DNA of 16,041 nt from Hathewaya limosa (GTDB taxonomy: Bacteria > Bacillota > Clostridia > Clostridiales > Clostridiaceae): assembly GCF_030815255.1 (NCBI RefSeq), contig NZ_JAUSWN010000035.1:1-16041 (forward strand). The letters run 5' to 3'. Positions 6,209-13,942 of this stretch are shown here, piece by piece. The notes below the pieces were generated by a model. The model had not been told where the DNA came from and did no database searches. It saw only the letters and a program-made list of their open reading frames with translations. Numbering within the stretch: position 1 is the stretch's first letter; each line of letters begins with the position of its first letter. The position numbers and the translations under genes were made by a program.

Positions 6209-7522
6209 ATGAAATATAAAAAATCAAAATATAATATTATCATAGATAAACTTGAGAATGGAAATATACTTTTATTTAATACATTTACATGTGCATTTGG
6301 TGTTCTCCAAAACAATAATGTGAGTTTTTATAATGATATTGAGAATGTAGAAGTTAATAATTTAGATAATGAGTACAAAGAACTTATTGAATTAATGGTA
6401 AAGCAAGGTTTTATAGTTGAAGAGGATTTAGATGAGTTTCAATTATTAAAAGTAAGAGAGAAGCTTGCTAGGTATTCTTCTACAAGACAAAGACATCTAA
6501 CTATTGCCCCCACCTTAGCTTGTAATATGGCCTGTCCATATTGTTTTGAAAATAAAAGAGATAGAAAAGGTATGAGTGATGAAACCAAAAAAATACTTAT
6601 AAAATTTATAGAAGGATTTATAAAGGATGCTGAGTTTTTTGAAGTAGTTTGGTTTGGTGGAGAACCATTATTAGAGCTTGAAACAATTAGACAATTATCA
6701 AAAGAATTTATAAAAATTTGTGACAAAAAACAAATTGAATATAAATCTTCTATTGTAACTAATGGAATATTATTAGATTCTAAGACAGCGACTATATTAG
6801 AAAGTGAATGTAAATTAACACATGCACAGATTACTATAGATGGTTTAAGAAATACTCATAATAAAAGAAGAATATTAAAAAATGGAGAAAGTAGTTTTGA
6901 TATTATAGTAAATAATATAGATAGTATAAAAAATAAAATACCTATATCTATAAGAGTTAATGTAGATAAAAATAATGAGAAAGAAGTTAATAAATTAATT
7001 GACTTTTTTGTTTTGGAGAAAAAGTGGGGTAAAGATGATAAAGTTAGATTTTATTTTGGGCCAATAGAAAAATCAACAGAAGAATGTAGGATAAGTGATT
7101 CGAAATGTTTTAATGCGATAGAATTTGCTGAACTATTAAAAAATGTATATGAAAAATTATATAATTTAGGATATACTCATTGTTTCGATAAGCTTTTTTC
7201 AGGAAATAAGATAATGAGTTGTGGCGCTATAACTAAAAATTCTCTTGTTATTGATGCAGAAGGTGATATATATACCTGCTGGAATGCATTAGGGTTTAAG
7301 GAATACTGTGTTGGAAATGTTAGAAAAACTTTAATGTTAAATGGAAAATGGCTACAATGGCTATCATTGGATTACCCAGATGTGTGCACTAAATGCGAGT
7401 TTTTACCTATGTGTCAAGGATCATGTGCATTTAAACGCTTGCAAAATGGAAATATACCTAAATGTTCATTTAATAAACTTAGTTATAAAGATCTACTTAA
7501 ATATATATATAAATGTAGTTAA
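6209..7522 (+). CDS. Radical SAM/SPASM peptide maturase
   Basis: The protein is 437 aa. Residues 1-85 form an N-terminal domain likely to bind the precursor leader. The radical SAM cluster motif CxxxCxxC is at C105, C109 and C112 (CNMACPYC), with GGEP at 150-153 for SAM binding. The C-terminal SPASM region supplies further cysteines at 338, 357, 367, 393, 396, 402, 406 and 419, enough for two auxiliary 4Fe-4S clusters. Enzymes of this build install thioether or C-C crosslinks in ribosomal peptides. The strong AGGGGAG site and ATG at 6209 fix the start. It lies between the precursor and the exporter; the bond it makes cannot be told from sequence alone. Confidence 0.92.
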   Translation: MKYKKSKYNIIIDKLENGNILLFNTFTCAFGVLQNNNVSFYNDIENVEVNNLDNEYKELIELMVKQGFIVEEDLDEFQLLKVREKLARYSSTRQRHLTIAPTLACNMACPYCFENKRDRKGMSDETKKILIKFIEGFIKDAEFFEVVWFGGEPLLELETIRQLSKEFIKICDKKQIEYKSSIVTNGILLDSKTATILESECKLTHAQITIDGLRNTHNKRRILKNGESSFDIIVNNIDSIKNKIPISIRVNVDKNNEKEVNKLIDFFVLEKKWGKDDKVRFYFGPIEKSTEECRISDSKCFNAIEFAELLKNVYEKLYNLGYTHCFDKLFSGNKIMSCGAITKNSLVIDAEGDIYTCWNALGFKEYCVGNVRKTLMLNGKWLQWLSLDYPDVCTKCEFLPMCQGSCAFKRLQNGNIPKCSFNKLSYKDLLKYIYKCS

Positions 7523-7533
7523 GAGAAAAGCAT

Positions 7534-9141
7534 ATGAATATATTTAAATTTATTAAGAAATATTTAAAAAATTATAAGATATATATAATATTATTTTGTA
7601 TGTTTTCTACAATAATTAAGTTTACAAGTTTTTTTATTCCATATATATTAGGTAAATTCATAGATAGTATGATTCTAAATAAATCTGTAGATATGGTTTT
7701 AAATTATAGTAAAGGTATTATATTGATAGCATTTATTGAATTAGTTTCTATATATAGTAGAGAAATGATAGGAATAAAGCTATCGTCACAATTATCTTTT
7801 AATATTATAGATTCTATAGTAGAACATTTAAAAAGATTACCAATAGATTATTTTAGAGATTTAGATACAGTGTATCTAAATCAAAGAATAAATCAAGATG
7901 TTGGTTTAATTGTAAAGTTTGTTACTAATAGTACTGTAGAATTATTTCTACAACTTGCTTGTGTAATAATCTTAATTTTCTTTACGTATAATATTAACTT
8001 ATGGTTCTCTGTATCAATAATAATAATATTAATAATAAATTTTATTATATATACTGTATTTAAAAAAATAATTTATAAAAATGGATATGAGTTACAAGAA
8101 TCTCAGAATAAATTTTTTTCTAAAGTGAATGATCAATTTAGTATAATTAAATCAATAAAGAGACATTCATGGTTTAAAAAATTAAATAATGAGATAAAAG
8201 AAAATTTTAGTTCTTTTTATAAAAACGCTATTAGATATACTAAGATAACTAGTTTATATAATGCTATTGGCAATTTATTTAAGTATGTTTGTATAGTTTT
8301 TCTAGTTATGTATGGAGGAAGGCAAATTATTAATAATAAAATGTCAATAGGGGATTTTATTATATTAAATAGTTATTTTTTAATGTTATTGGAATGGGTT
8401 AGATTTATATTAAGTTTTGGAGAACAATATCAAAGTTCTATTGTAGCGTATGACAGGATTATGGATATAATTAACATAAAAGAGGAACATAATGGACAAA
8501 AATTTATAGAATCAATTGATTCTATATGTATAAAAGACTTAACATTTAATTACGGAAAAAATTTTATTGTTAAAAATTTTAATTTTATGTTTGAGAAAGG
8601 AAATGTATATTGCATAGAGGGACAGAATGGTAAGGGTAAAAGTACATTAATAGATTTAATTACTGGACTAAGATATGACTATAAGGGTGAAATTTATTAT
8701 AATCATATCAACATTAAGGATTTAAATATTTATGATATTAGAAGAAAATTAATGGGTATAGTTGAACAAGAACCTAACTTGGCAAAGGATTCTATAGTAA
8801 ATAACCTAGTTTATGATTTAGAGGGTTATGAAGATAAAAAATTACATTCTCTATGTGATAGTATGAATATAAGTAAATTTATAAGTAATAAAAATGAAGA
8901 TAATTTGAATACTAATTTTTCTAATATTTCTGGTGGAGAAAAACAGAAAATAGCAGAGATTAGAGCCATATTAAAAAATCCAGAAGTTTTAATTTTAGAT
9001 GAACCTATTTCGGCTTTAGATCAGGAAAGTATCATTGTATTAAAAAGCATTTTAAATGATATAAAGAAAGATTGTATAATAATTATTATAACTCATAATG
9101 ATATGATTTTAGATATAGTAGATAAGGTTATAAAGTTATAA
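7534..9141 (+). CDS. ABC exporter (fused membrane and ATPase domains) for the RiPP
   Basis: The protein is 535 aa. About the first 310 residues form a type I exporter membrane domain with several hydrophobic helices (IILFCMFSTIIKFTSFF, LWFSVSIIIILIINFIIY, YVCIVFLVMY). The ATPase domain has Walker A GQNGKGKST, signature SGGEKQKIA, Walker B VLILDEP and a switch histidine in IIITHND. Unlike bacteriocin transporters of the PCAT type, it has no N-terminal C39 peptidase, so leader removal must be done by another protease, or the peptide is exported whole. It would act as a homodimer. It begins 11 bases after the maturase stop and is followed by a terminator. Confidence 0.92.
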   Translation: MNIFKFIKKYLKNYKIYIILFCMFSTIIKFTSFFIPYILGKFIDSMILNKSVDMVLNYSKGIILIAFIELVSIYSREMIGIKLSSQLSFNIIDSIVEHLKRLPIDYFRDLDTVYLNQRINQDVGLIVKFVTNSTVELFLQLACVIILIFFTYNINLWFSVSIIIILIINFIIYTVFKKIIYKNGYELQESQNKFFSKVNDQFSIIKSIKRHSWFKKLNNEIKENFSSFYKNAIRYTKITSLYNAIGNLFKYVCIVFLVMYGGRQIINNKMSIGDFIILNSYFLMLLEWVRFILSFGEQYQSSIVAYDRIMDIINIKEEHNGQKFIESIDSICIKDLTFNYGKNFIVKNFNFMFEKGNVYCIEGQNGKGKSTLIDLITGLRYDYKGEIYYNHINIKDLNIYDIRRKLMGIVEQEPNLAKDSIVNNLVYDLEGYEDKKLHSLCDSMNISKFISNKNEDNLNTNFSNISGGEKQKIAEIRAILKNPEVLILDEPISALDQESIIVLKSILNDIKKDCIIIIITHNDMILDIVDKVIKL

Positions 9142-9166
9142 TAAATGTATTTTTAAGTTTTTCAAT

Positions 9167-9214
9167 AAAAAATAAACATAGGTAAAATTATAATTTTGCC
9201 TATGTTTATTTTTT
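9167..9214. terminator. Bidirectional terminator, 24-bp palindrome
   Basis: Positions 9167-9190 pair with 9191-9214 with a single T.G pair and A6/T6 ends, so the centre bases form the loop. It closes the RiPP operon and insulates it from the replication module. Confidence 0.9.
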
Positions 9215-9337
9215 GTTATTGTAAAGTTAATATTATGAAAAAGTATTCAAAGAAAAATTAAAAGCTTAAAGTTAAATCTTTTTATGGTAATAGATGAGAA
9301 ATAATCTAAGATATATTGAATTTTCATTGATTTCAAA

Positions 9338-9384
9338 GTACAATATAATCAAGTATATTACAATTGTTTACAATAATTTACAAT
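9338..9384. repeat. Helically phased TTACAAT boxes (origin/iteron candidate)
   Basis: The heptamer TTACAAT starts at 9358, 9368 and 9378, with GTACAAT at 9338: spacings of 20, 10 and 10 bp, placing all four on the same DNA face. They lie about 300 bp upstream of the primase-like gene. Iterons for a replication initiator or a regulator fit; chance in AT-rich DNA is possible. Confidence 0.5.
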
Positions 9385-9397
9385 AACATAAGAGATA

Positions 9398-9477
9398 TTT
9401 CAAGATGAGTGCATATAAAGCAAAAACTCTTGGATCCAGAAGTTTGGCCGCTTCATCCAAGAGTTACCATCTTGAAA
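9398..9477 (+). other. Nested hairpin / three-way junction upstream of the primase-like gene
   Basis: An outer 10-bp helix (9398-9407 with 9468-9477) encloses a small TGC/GCA hairpin and an 11-bp helix (9425-9435 with 9455-9465), which is capped by GAAG/CTTC around a GGCC loop. The segment is more GC-rich than its surroundings. It could be an RNA control element or a DNA origin hairpin. A 30-codon ATG frame (9405-9497) crosses it with only a weak AGAGA ribosome site, so a leader peptide is a weaker alternative. Confidence 0.6.
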
Positions 9478-9516
9478 AATCTTTCCAAATAAAATAAAAA
9501 GGTTCTAATTTAGAGT

Positions 9517-9673
9517 AAGAAATTTTCTAAATTCATAGGAAAGTTTTCTTTATATCTATTAAAATATATATTAATTCTAATATATTTATTGCTTATAGTC
9601 AATAATAAATAGTTTTAAAGATGTAGAGTATAAAGCTTTCCTGTTTAAAGAACTTTTTAGATAGGAGGGCTTT
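9517..9673 (+). promoter_or_regulatory. Leader switch that masks or frees the primase ribosome site
   Basis: Four segments can pair in two exclusive ways. Segment C (9632-9642, AAAGCTTTCCT) pairs over 11 bp with segment D (9663-9673), which contains the whole AGGAGGG ribosome site and ends at the TTG start. Segment C can instead pair over 11 bp with segment B (9537-9547, AGGAAAGTTTT), freeing the site. Segment B also forms a local hairpin with 9517-9528. So A:B plus C:D is off, and B:C is on. Confidence 0.65.
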
Positions 9674-11125
9674 TTGTATTCACAGCAGCTTAAATTACAA
9701 GATTATATAGAAGATGTTTTAAGAGATATAAATAATAGCGATATAAAAGTTACTGCAGATGGAAGTAGAGTTTCAATGGCCAGGGCTCAAATAAATGAAA
9801 TTCATAAAAATGATGATGGATATGTTACTGTTGCTGTTAAAGATAAAGGTGCATGGTACCAATACCATTATAAAAGGGAAGAGCTTGAAGAAAATGTAGA
9901 CAAGCTTCTAAGTATTAAAGATATTAATTTATATATGTCTCCTAATAGTTTTTATAAGCCTTCTAGGAGAATTGAGAATGTACGAAAATTAAATAGTTTA
10001 TTTATAGATGTAGATTATTATAATATTGAAAAGCTTAGAGATCTTTCACCTGAACAAATAATTTTTCTTTTAGATGATGAGTATTTTAAAATAAAAGTTC
10101 CAGATGCTAGTTTGATTGTAATTACAGGAAGAGGGCTTGCAATTTACTGGCTTATAGAACCTGTTCCTTATAAGGTACTTCCTCTTTGGAATGCAGTTCA
10201 AAAGTTCTTATTAAACGAACTTGAAGAGGTAGGGGCAGACCCTAAATCAATAGATGCAGCAAGAGTTATGAGACTTTCAGGGTCCATAAATCAAAAGAGT
10301 AAAAAACCTGTAGAGCTTTTAATTTATAATGCAGAATATAAATATTCTCTTCGTGAAATTCAAGAAGAGTATATGCCAAGCCTTACCCCTTATGTTGAAA
10401 ATCCATGTTATAAAAGAAGGGGTAGAAAGCCTAAAATAGTTAAAATGTTTAATGTATACTCTCTTCATTATGCAAGGCTTTGTGATATAGTAACCCTTCA
10501 AGATGTAAGGGGTGGTCTATGTAGGAGTGAAGATGGTACTTTAAGCGAAACAGGTCAAAGGGAAATAATGTGCTTTTTATATAGATATTATTCTTGTTGT
10601 TTTACACAAGATACAGAAAAGGCATTACAGGACACTTTAGAGTTTAACAAAGGATTTGTATTACCTTTAGATGAAAAGACTGTTAGAAGTCAAACTAGAC
10701 AGGCAGAAAAAGCATATGAAGAATGGCTTTTAAATGATTTCAATTTAAAGGGCAGAATTTTAACTAAAGAAGAAATGGAAAAGGTTAAAAAGAAAAAAGA
10801 GATATATAAATTCTTAGGATATAACTATACAAATAAATCTCTTATAGCTCTATTAGTTATTTTAGAAGAGGAAATGAGAAAGCTACAAACTATAATTAGT
10901 GAGAAAGAAGTTAAAAGAAGAAATAATAATTATAATAAAGACAAATTTAAAAAACAACGAAGAAATGAAAAAGGACTTACTAAAAAGCAGCAAGAACTTT
11001 TAGATAGGCTAGAAGTAATAAAGAAACTAAAAGAAGAGGGATACAAGCAAACAGAAATTGCACAAATGCTTAATATAAGTGTTAGAGCAGTACAAAGAGC
11101 ATATGGAAAATTAAATGGTAAGTAA
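9674..11125 (+). CDS. Primase-like replication protein with C-terminal HTH
   Basis: The protein is 483 aa. The core at about 85-215 has features of the archaeo-eukaryotic primase superfamily as found in plasmid replication proteins: LFIDVD at 109-114 (metal-binding D112 and D114), TGRGLAIYWL at 151-160 and DAARVMRLSGSIN at 194-206. A basic linker (RRGRKPK, later KKQRRNEK) leads to an HTH at about 453-480 (EEGYKQTEIAQMLNISVRAVQRAY). I infer it starts replication of this element, with the HTH binding nearby repeats. Its start is TTG at 9674, only four bases after AGGAGGG, and that site lies in a hairpin. Its HTH-coding end is repeated downstream in decayed form. Confidence 0.8.
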   Translation: MYSQQLKLQDYIEDVLRDINNSDIKVTADGSRVSMARAQINEIHKNDDGYVTVAVKDKGAWYQYHYKREELEENVDKLLSIKDINLYMSPNSFYKPSRRIENVRKLNSLFIDVDYYNIEKLRDLSPEQIIFLLDDEYFKIKVPDASLIVITGRGLAIYWLIEPVPYKVLPLWNAVQKFLLNELEEVGADPKSIDAARVMRLSGSINQKSKKPVELLIYNAEYKYSLREIQEEYMPSLTPYVENPCYKRRGRKPKIVKMFNVYSLHYARLCDIVTLQDVRGGLCRSEDGTLSETGQREIMCFLYRYYSCCFTQDTEKALQDTLEFNKGFVLPLDEKTVRSQTRQAEKAYEEWLLNDFNLKGRILTKEEMEKVKKKKEIYKFLGYNYTNKSLIALLVILEEEMRKLQTIISEKEVKRRNNNYNKDKFKKQRRNEKGLTKKQQELLDRLEVIKKLKEEGYKQTEIAQMLNISVRAVQRAYGKLNGK

Positions 11126-12301
11126 AAAATAGAATAACTGTAAAAAAATAACCCGACAAAAAACATTCATATTAAATTATAGGGCTTAGCCTGGAGTTCT
11201 TTTTTCCTTACTCTTTTCTTTCTTCTCGCTGTATGTCTAAAAATGGCTTACTTACTAAGCCCTAAGCAACAAGAACTTTTACATAGAGTAGACGTACTAA
11301 AGAAACTAAGAGAAGACGGACTTACTAAAAAGGATATTGCAGAGGAACTTAAAATTATTATCGAACTAGTAACAAGAGCTTATAGGAAAATAAAAGATAA
11401 TTCCCATATTGTTGGGGGGTCAAAAAGAGTCCTATTAAATTATAGGGCTTAGTCTAGGTTTCTACCTCCCTTACTTTCTCACCTATAGTGCCTACTTAAT
11501 TACATTATAGACAGTATTCAGGTTTTTTTATACAAAATAAAATAACAAATAAATTATAAAATTTAAGAGCTTTTAAGTTTTATATAGGTTAAACTTACTA
11601 AGTAAATTATCAAAAAAGAATTATAAGAGATTACTACAAAGAAAATAATGAAAATTATTTAAGAACATTGGGACAAAACTGTTCTATTATATATTGTAAC
11701 TTGGTTTTTATTTCTATATTTACATAATAAAATAAATAAATTTAATGAAATTCTTGAACTTTGGGTTAGATTGGAATAATAAGTAATCTAAAAGAAGGGT
11801 ATGCAATCAAATAAATGTTTTATAGATGGTTAATATATGTATTAGAACAGTAAAGAAATGTTATAAGAAGTTAATATAAAGTAAATAATATAATTTATGT
11901 AAAATATATAGGCGTAAAAAATGTAACTATTAAATGATAGAGCTTAATTTAGTTAATATATAAATAATAAAATAAAAAATATCTTGAATTTAAGGCTTTA
12001 GATAGAGTTTCCGTAGTAAGGAAACTAGTAAAAGAGTGATATAAAGAGTTAATATAAATCAAATATTGATATTTATGTAAAAAGTATAAACATGAAAAAT
12101 GTCAATATTAAATTATAGGGCTTAATTTGGTTAATATATAAATAATAAAATAAAAAAATTTCTTGAACTTAAGGTTTTAGATAGGGTAGACTTACTAAGG
12201 AAACTAGTAAAAGAGTGATATAAGAAGTTAATTTAAAGAAAATAACAGAATTTATGTAAAAAATAGGTTAAAAAGATACCCTATTAAATTATAGGGCTTA
12301 G
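10978..12301 (+). repeat. Tandem, progressively decayed copies of the HTH-coding tail
   Basis: Each unit begins with a version of CAAGAACTTTTAGATAGG and ends with ATTAAATTATAGGGCTTAG. The ending occurs at 11171, 11434, 11929 (variant), 12107 and 12283. Unit one is the primase C-terminus plus its 3' tail; unit two is the frame at 11243-11452; later units, 176-178 bp long, carry stops and indels (the codon pair GAG GGA of the gene reads GAG TGA at about 12210). This explains most of the 1.27-kb stretch before the methyltransferase. Confidence 0.8.
11243..11452 (+). pseudogene. Duplicated HTH fragment of the primase-like gene
   Basis: This 69-codon frame encodes LSPKQQELLHRVDVLKKLRE and an HTH-like stretch (LTKKDIAEELKIIIELVTRAYRKI) that aligns with primase residues about 436-480. 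It lacks a ribosome site and the catalytic core, and its end (VLLNYRA) is the repeat tail read in frame. It is best read as a duplication relic; a small DNA-binding protein, acting as a competitor of the full protein, is possible but unsupported. Confidence 0.65.
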
Positions 12302-12397
12302 CATGTGTTCTGTTTTTTCTTCACTAAGATATAATAAAATAAAAAACTATTTGATATTAGGATTTATATAATATTAGTTTACATAGGAGGAATTAAG

Positions 12398-13591
12398 TTG
12401 ATAGTAAAATTGTTAAGTACTACATATGATCTTTCAAATAATCAAGATATTGCTTTGTTTATTTTGAAGAAAAGAAATGAGTTGGATATAACGAGGAAAG
12501 AGTTTGCAGATGCATTGGGTTTACCTAAAAATGGAAATTCGTTAATTAAAGCATGGGAAAATGGAGAAGAAAGACCTAATGAGCAACAATTGAAACGTAT
12601 AATAGATTTTCCAATTGAACCACCTTTTAAAAATCCTTTAGAGGGTAAGTTTAGGATAATAGATCTTTTTGCAGGAATAGGCGGAATTAGATTAGGATTT
12701 AGTAAGTTTGGGGCATATACAGTTTTTTCATCTGAATGGGATAAATTTGCTCAAAAAACTTATAGAATTAATTATGGAGAAGAGCCATATGGAGATATAA
12801 CGCAAGTATGTGAAAATGATATACCTAATCATGATATTTTATTAGCAGGGTTTCCTTGTCAACCTTTTTCTAATGCAGGTCTAAAAAAAGGATTTAATGA
12901 TACTAGAGGAACTCTTTTTTTTGATATAGCTCGTATAATAAAAGCAAAAAAGCCAAAAGCATTTATGTTGGAAAATGTAAAACAGTTAAAAGGTCATGAT
13001 CATGGAAATACTTTTCAAGTTATTGAAAATACTCTTAAGGAATTAGGATATGTTGTATATTCAAAGGTTTTAAGATCTGTTGATTTTGGAGTTCCACAAA
13101 ATAGAGAGAGAATAATAATAGTTGGTTTTAATGAAGAAAAGATGAGGAAAACTAATATTGAATTTCAATTTCCTAAACCAAGTAATAAGAAGATTACAGT
13201 TGGTGATATTTTAGAAAGTAATGTAGATGAAAAATATACAATTTCAGATAAGTTATATGAAGGACATTTAAAAAGAAAAGAAATGCATAAGAAGAAAGGA
13301 AATGGATTTGGGTTTTCAGTCTTTAATCATGATAGTAAATATACTAATACAATAAGTGCAAGATATTATAAAGATGGTAGTGAAGCGTTGATAGATCAAG
13401 GCATAAATAAAAATCCTAGAAAATTAACTCCGAGAGAATGTGCTAGGCTACAAGGATTTCCAGAACAATTTATAATACCAGTATCGGATTCACAAGCATA
13501 TAAGCAATTTGGAAATTCAGTATCAGTTCCAGTTATAGAAGCTGTAGCTGAAAAGATGCTAAATTTCATGAAAAAAACAGGATTATTATAA
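12398..13591 (+). CDS. C5-cytosine DNA methyltransferase with N-terminal HTH (EcoRII/SsoII-like)
   Basis: The protein is 397 aa. Residues about 15-70 form an HTH of the XRE type (ITRKEFADALGLP and IKAWENGEERP). The methyltransferase follows: motif I DLFAGIGG (89-96), motif IV with catalytic C154 (GFPCQPFSNAG), motif VI ENVKQL, motif VIII QNRERIIIVG, motif IX RECARLQGFP and motif X QFGNSVSVPVI. The target-recognition stretch at about 301-332 (GNGFGF, ISARYYKDGSEALID) resembles Dcm, M.EcoRII and M.SsoII, pointing to a CCWGG/CCNGG-type site (inference). In those enzymes the N-terminal HTH represses their own gene. The TTG start at 12398 is set by AGGAGG seven bases upstream. Confidence 0.92.
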   Translation: MIVKLLSTTYDLSNNQDIALFILKKRNELDITRKEFADALGLPKNGNSLIKAWENGEERPNEQQLKRIIDFPIEPPFKNPLEGKFRIIDLFAGIGGIRLGFSKFGAYTVFSSEWDKFAQKTYRINYGEEPYGDITQVCENDIPNHDILLAGFPCQPFSNAGLKKGFNDTRGTLFFDIARIIKAKKPKAFMLENVKQLKGHDHGNTFQVIENTLKELGYVVYSKVLRSVDFGVPQNRERIIIVGFNEEKMRKTNIEFQFPKPSNKKITVGDILESNVDEKYTISDKLYEGHLKRKEMHKKKGNGFGFSVFNHDSKYTNTISARYYKDGSEALIDQGINKNPRKLTPRECARLQGFPEQFIIPVSDSQAYKQFGNSVSVPVIEAVAEKMLNFMKKTGLL

Positions 13592-13942
13592 AAATGTAAT
13601 TTTTATAATAAAGAGTTTATTTGTAAAAAATATATTATAAGCAAAGTTATTTTCTATAATATATTTTTTTATTTATTTAATTAATGATAATATAGATTTA
13701 TAATAATTATATTATCAATCTATATTATTATTTGAAAATCTAATATTTTAAAAGATTAAAGACTGATTTAAGAGGAGAAAATTTGAATTTTTATAATGGA
13801 TTTACAAAGGTACATTTGAGAATTTGTATTTAGGGGATAGTATATATTTTATTCAGGAAAATGTTTTTACAAAGGTTTGAATTTAAATAGATTAAGGAGT
13901 TTACAAGAGGTTAAAAAGATATATTAAAGGGGGAATTATAAT
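13592..13942 (+). other. Intergenic stretch with two strong inverted repeats and a gene relic
   Basis: A perfect 15-bp stem (13625-13639 with 13655-13669) ending in T7 is the likely methyltransferase terminator. A second perfect 12-bp stem (13687-13698 with 13717-13728) follows and could be an operator for the endonuclease gene. From about 13785 a ribosome-site-like AGAGGAG precedes a TTG frame that stops after 16 codons; TTTACAAAGGT occurs at 13800 and 13866. This looks like debris rather than a gene. Confidence 0.6.
13625..13669 (+). terminator. Terminator after the methyltransferase gene
   Basis: Fifteen perfect base pairs (13625-13639 with 13655-13669) are followed by a continued T run. 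The stem is AT-only, so its strength is uncertain. Confidence 0.7.

Noticed and set aside
6659..6726. Part of a minus-strand open frame (6439-6726) inside the maturase gene
   Set aside because: It overlaps the conserved radical SAM core on the other strand; it is a shadow.
9398..9477. Hammerhead ribozyme
   Set aside because: GAUGAG followed by a small hairpin recalls the motif, but the CUGAUGA and GAAA core strings are not present together and no cleavage-site context fits.
11171..12301. CRISPR array
   Set aside because: The repeats are long, unequally spaced and decaying, are homologous to the adjacent gene, and have no cas genes nearby.
12301..12397. Sigma-A promoter for the methyltransferase (TTGATA at 12351, TATAAT at 12367)
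   Set aside because: The spacer is only 10 bp. Another TATAAT at 12330 lacks a good -35 box, so I do not call a promoter.
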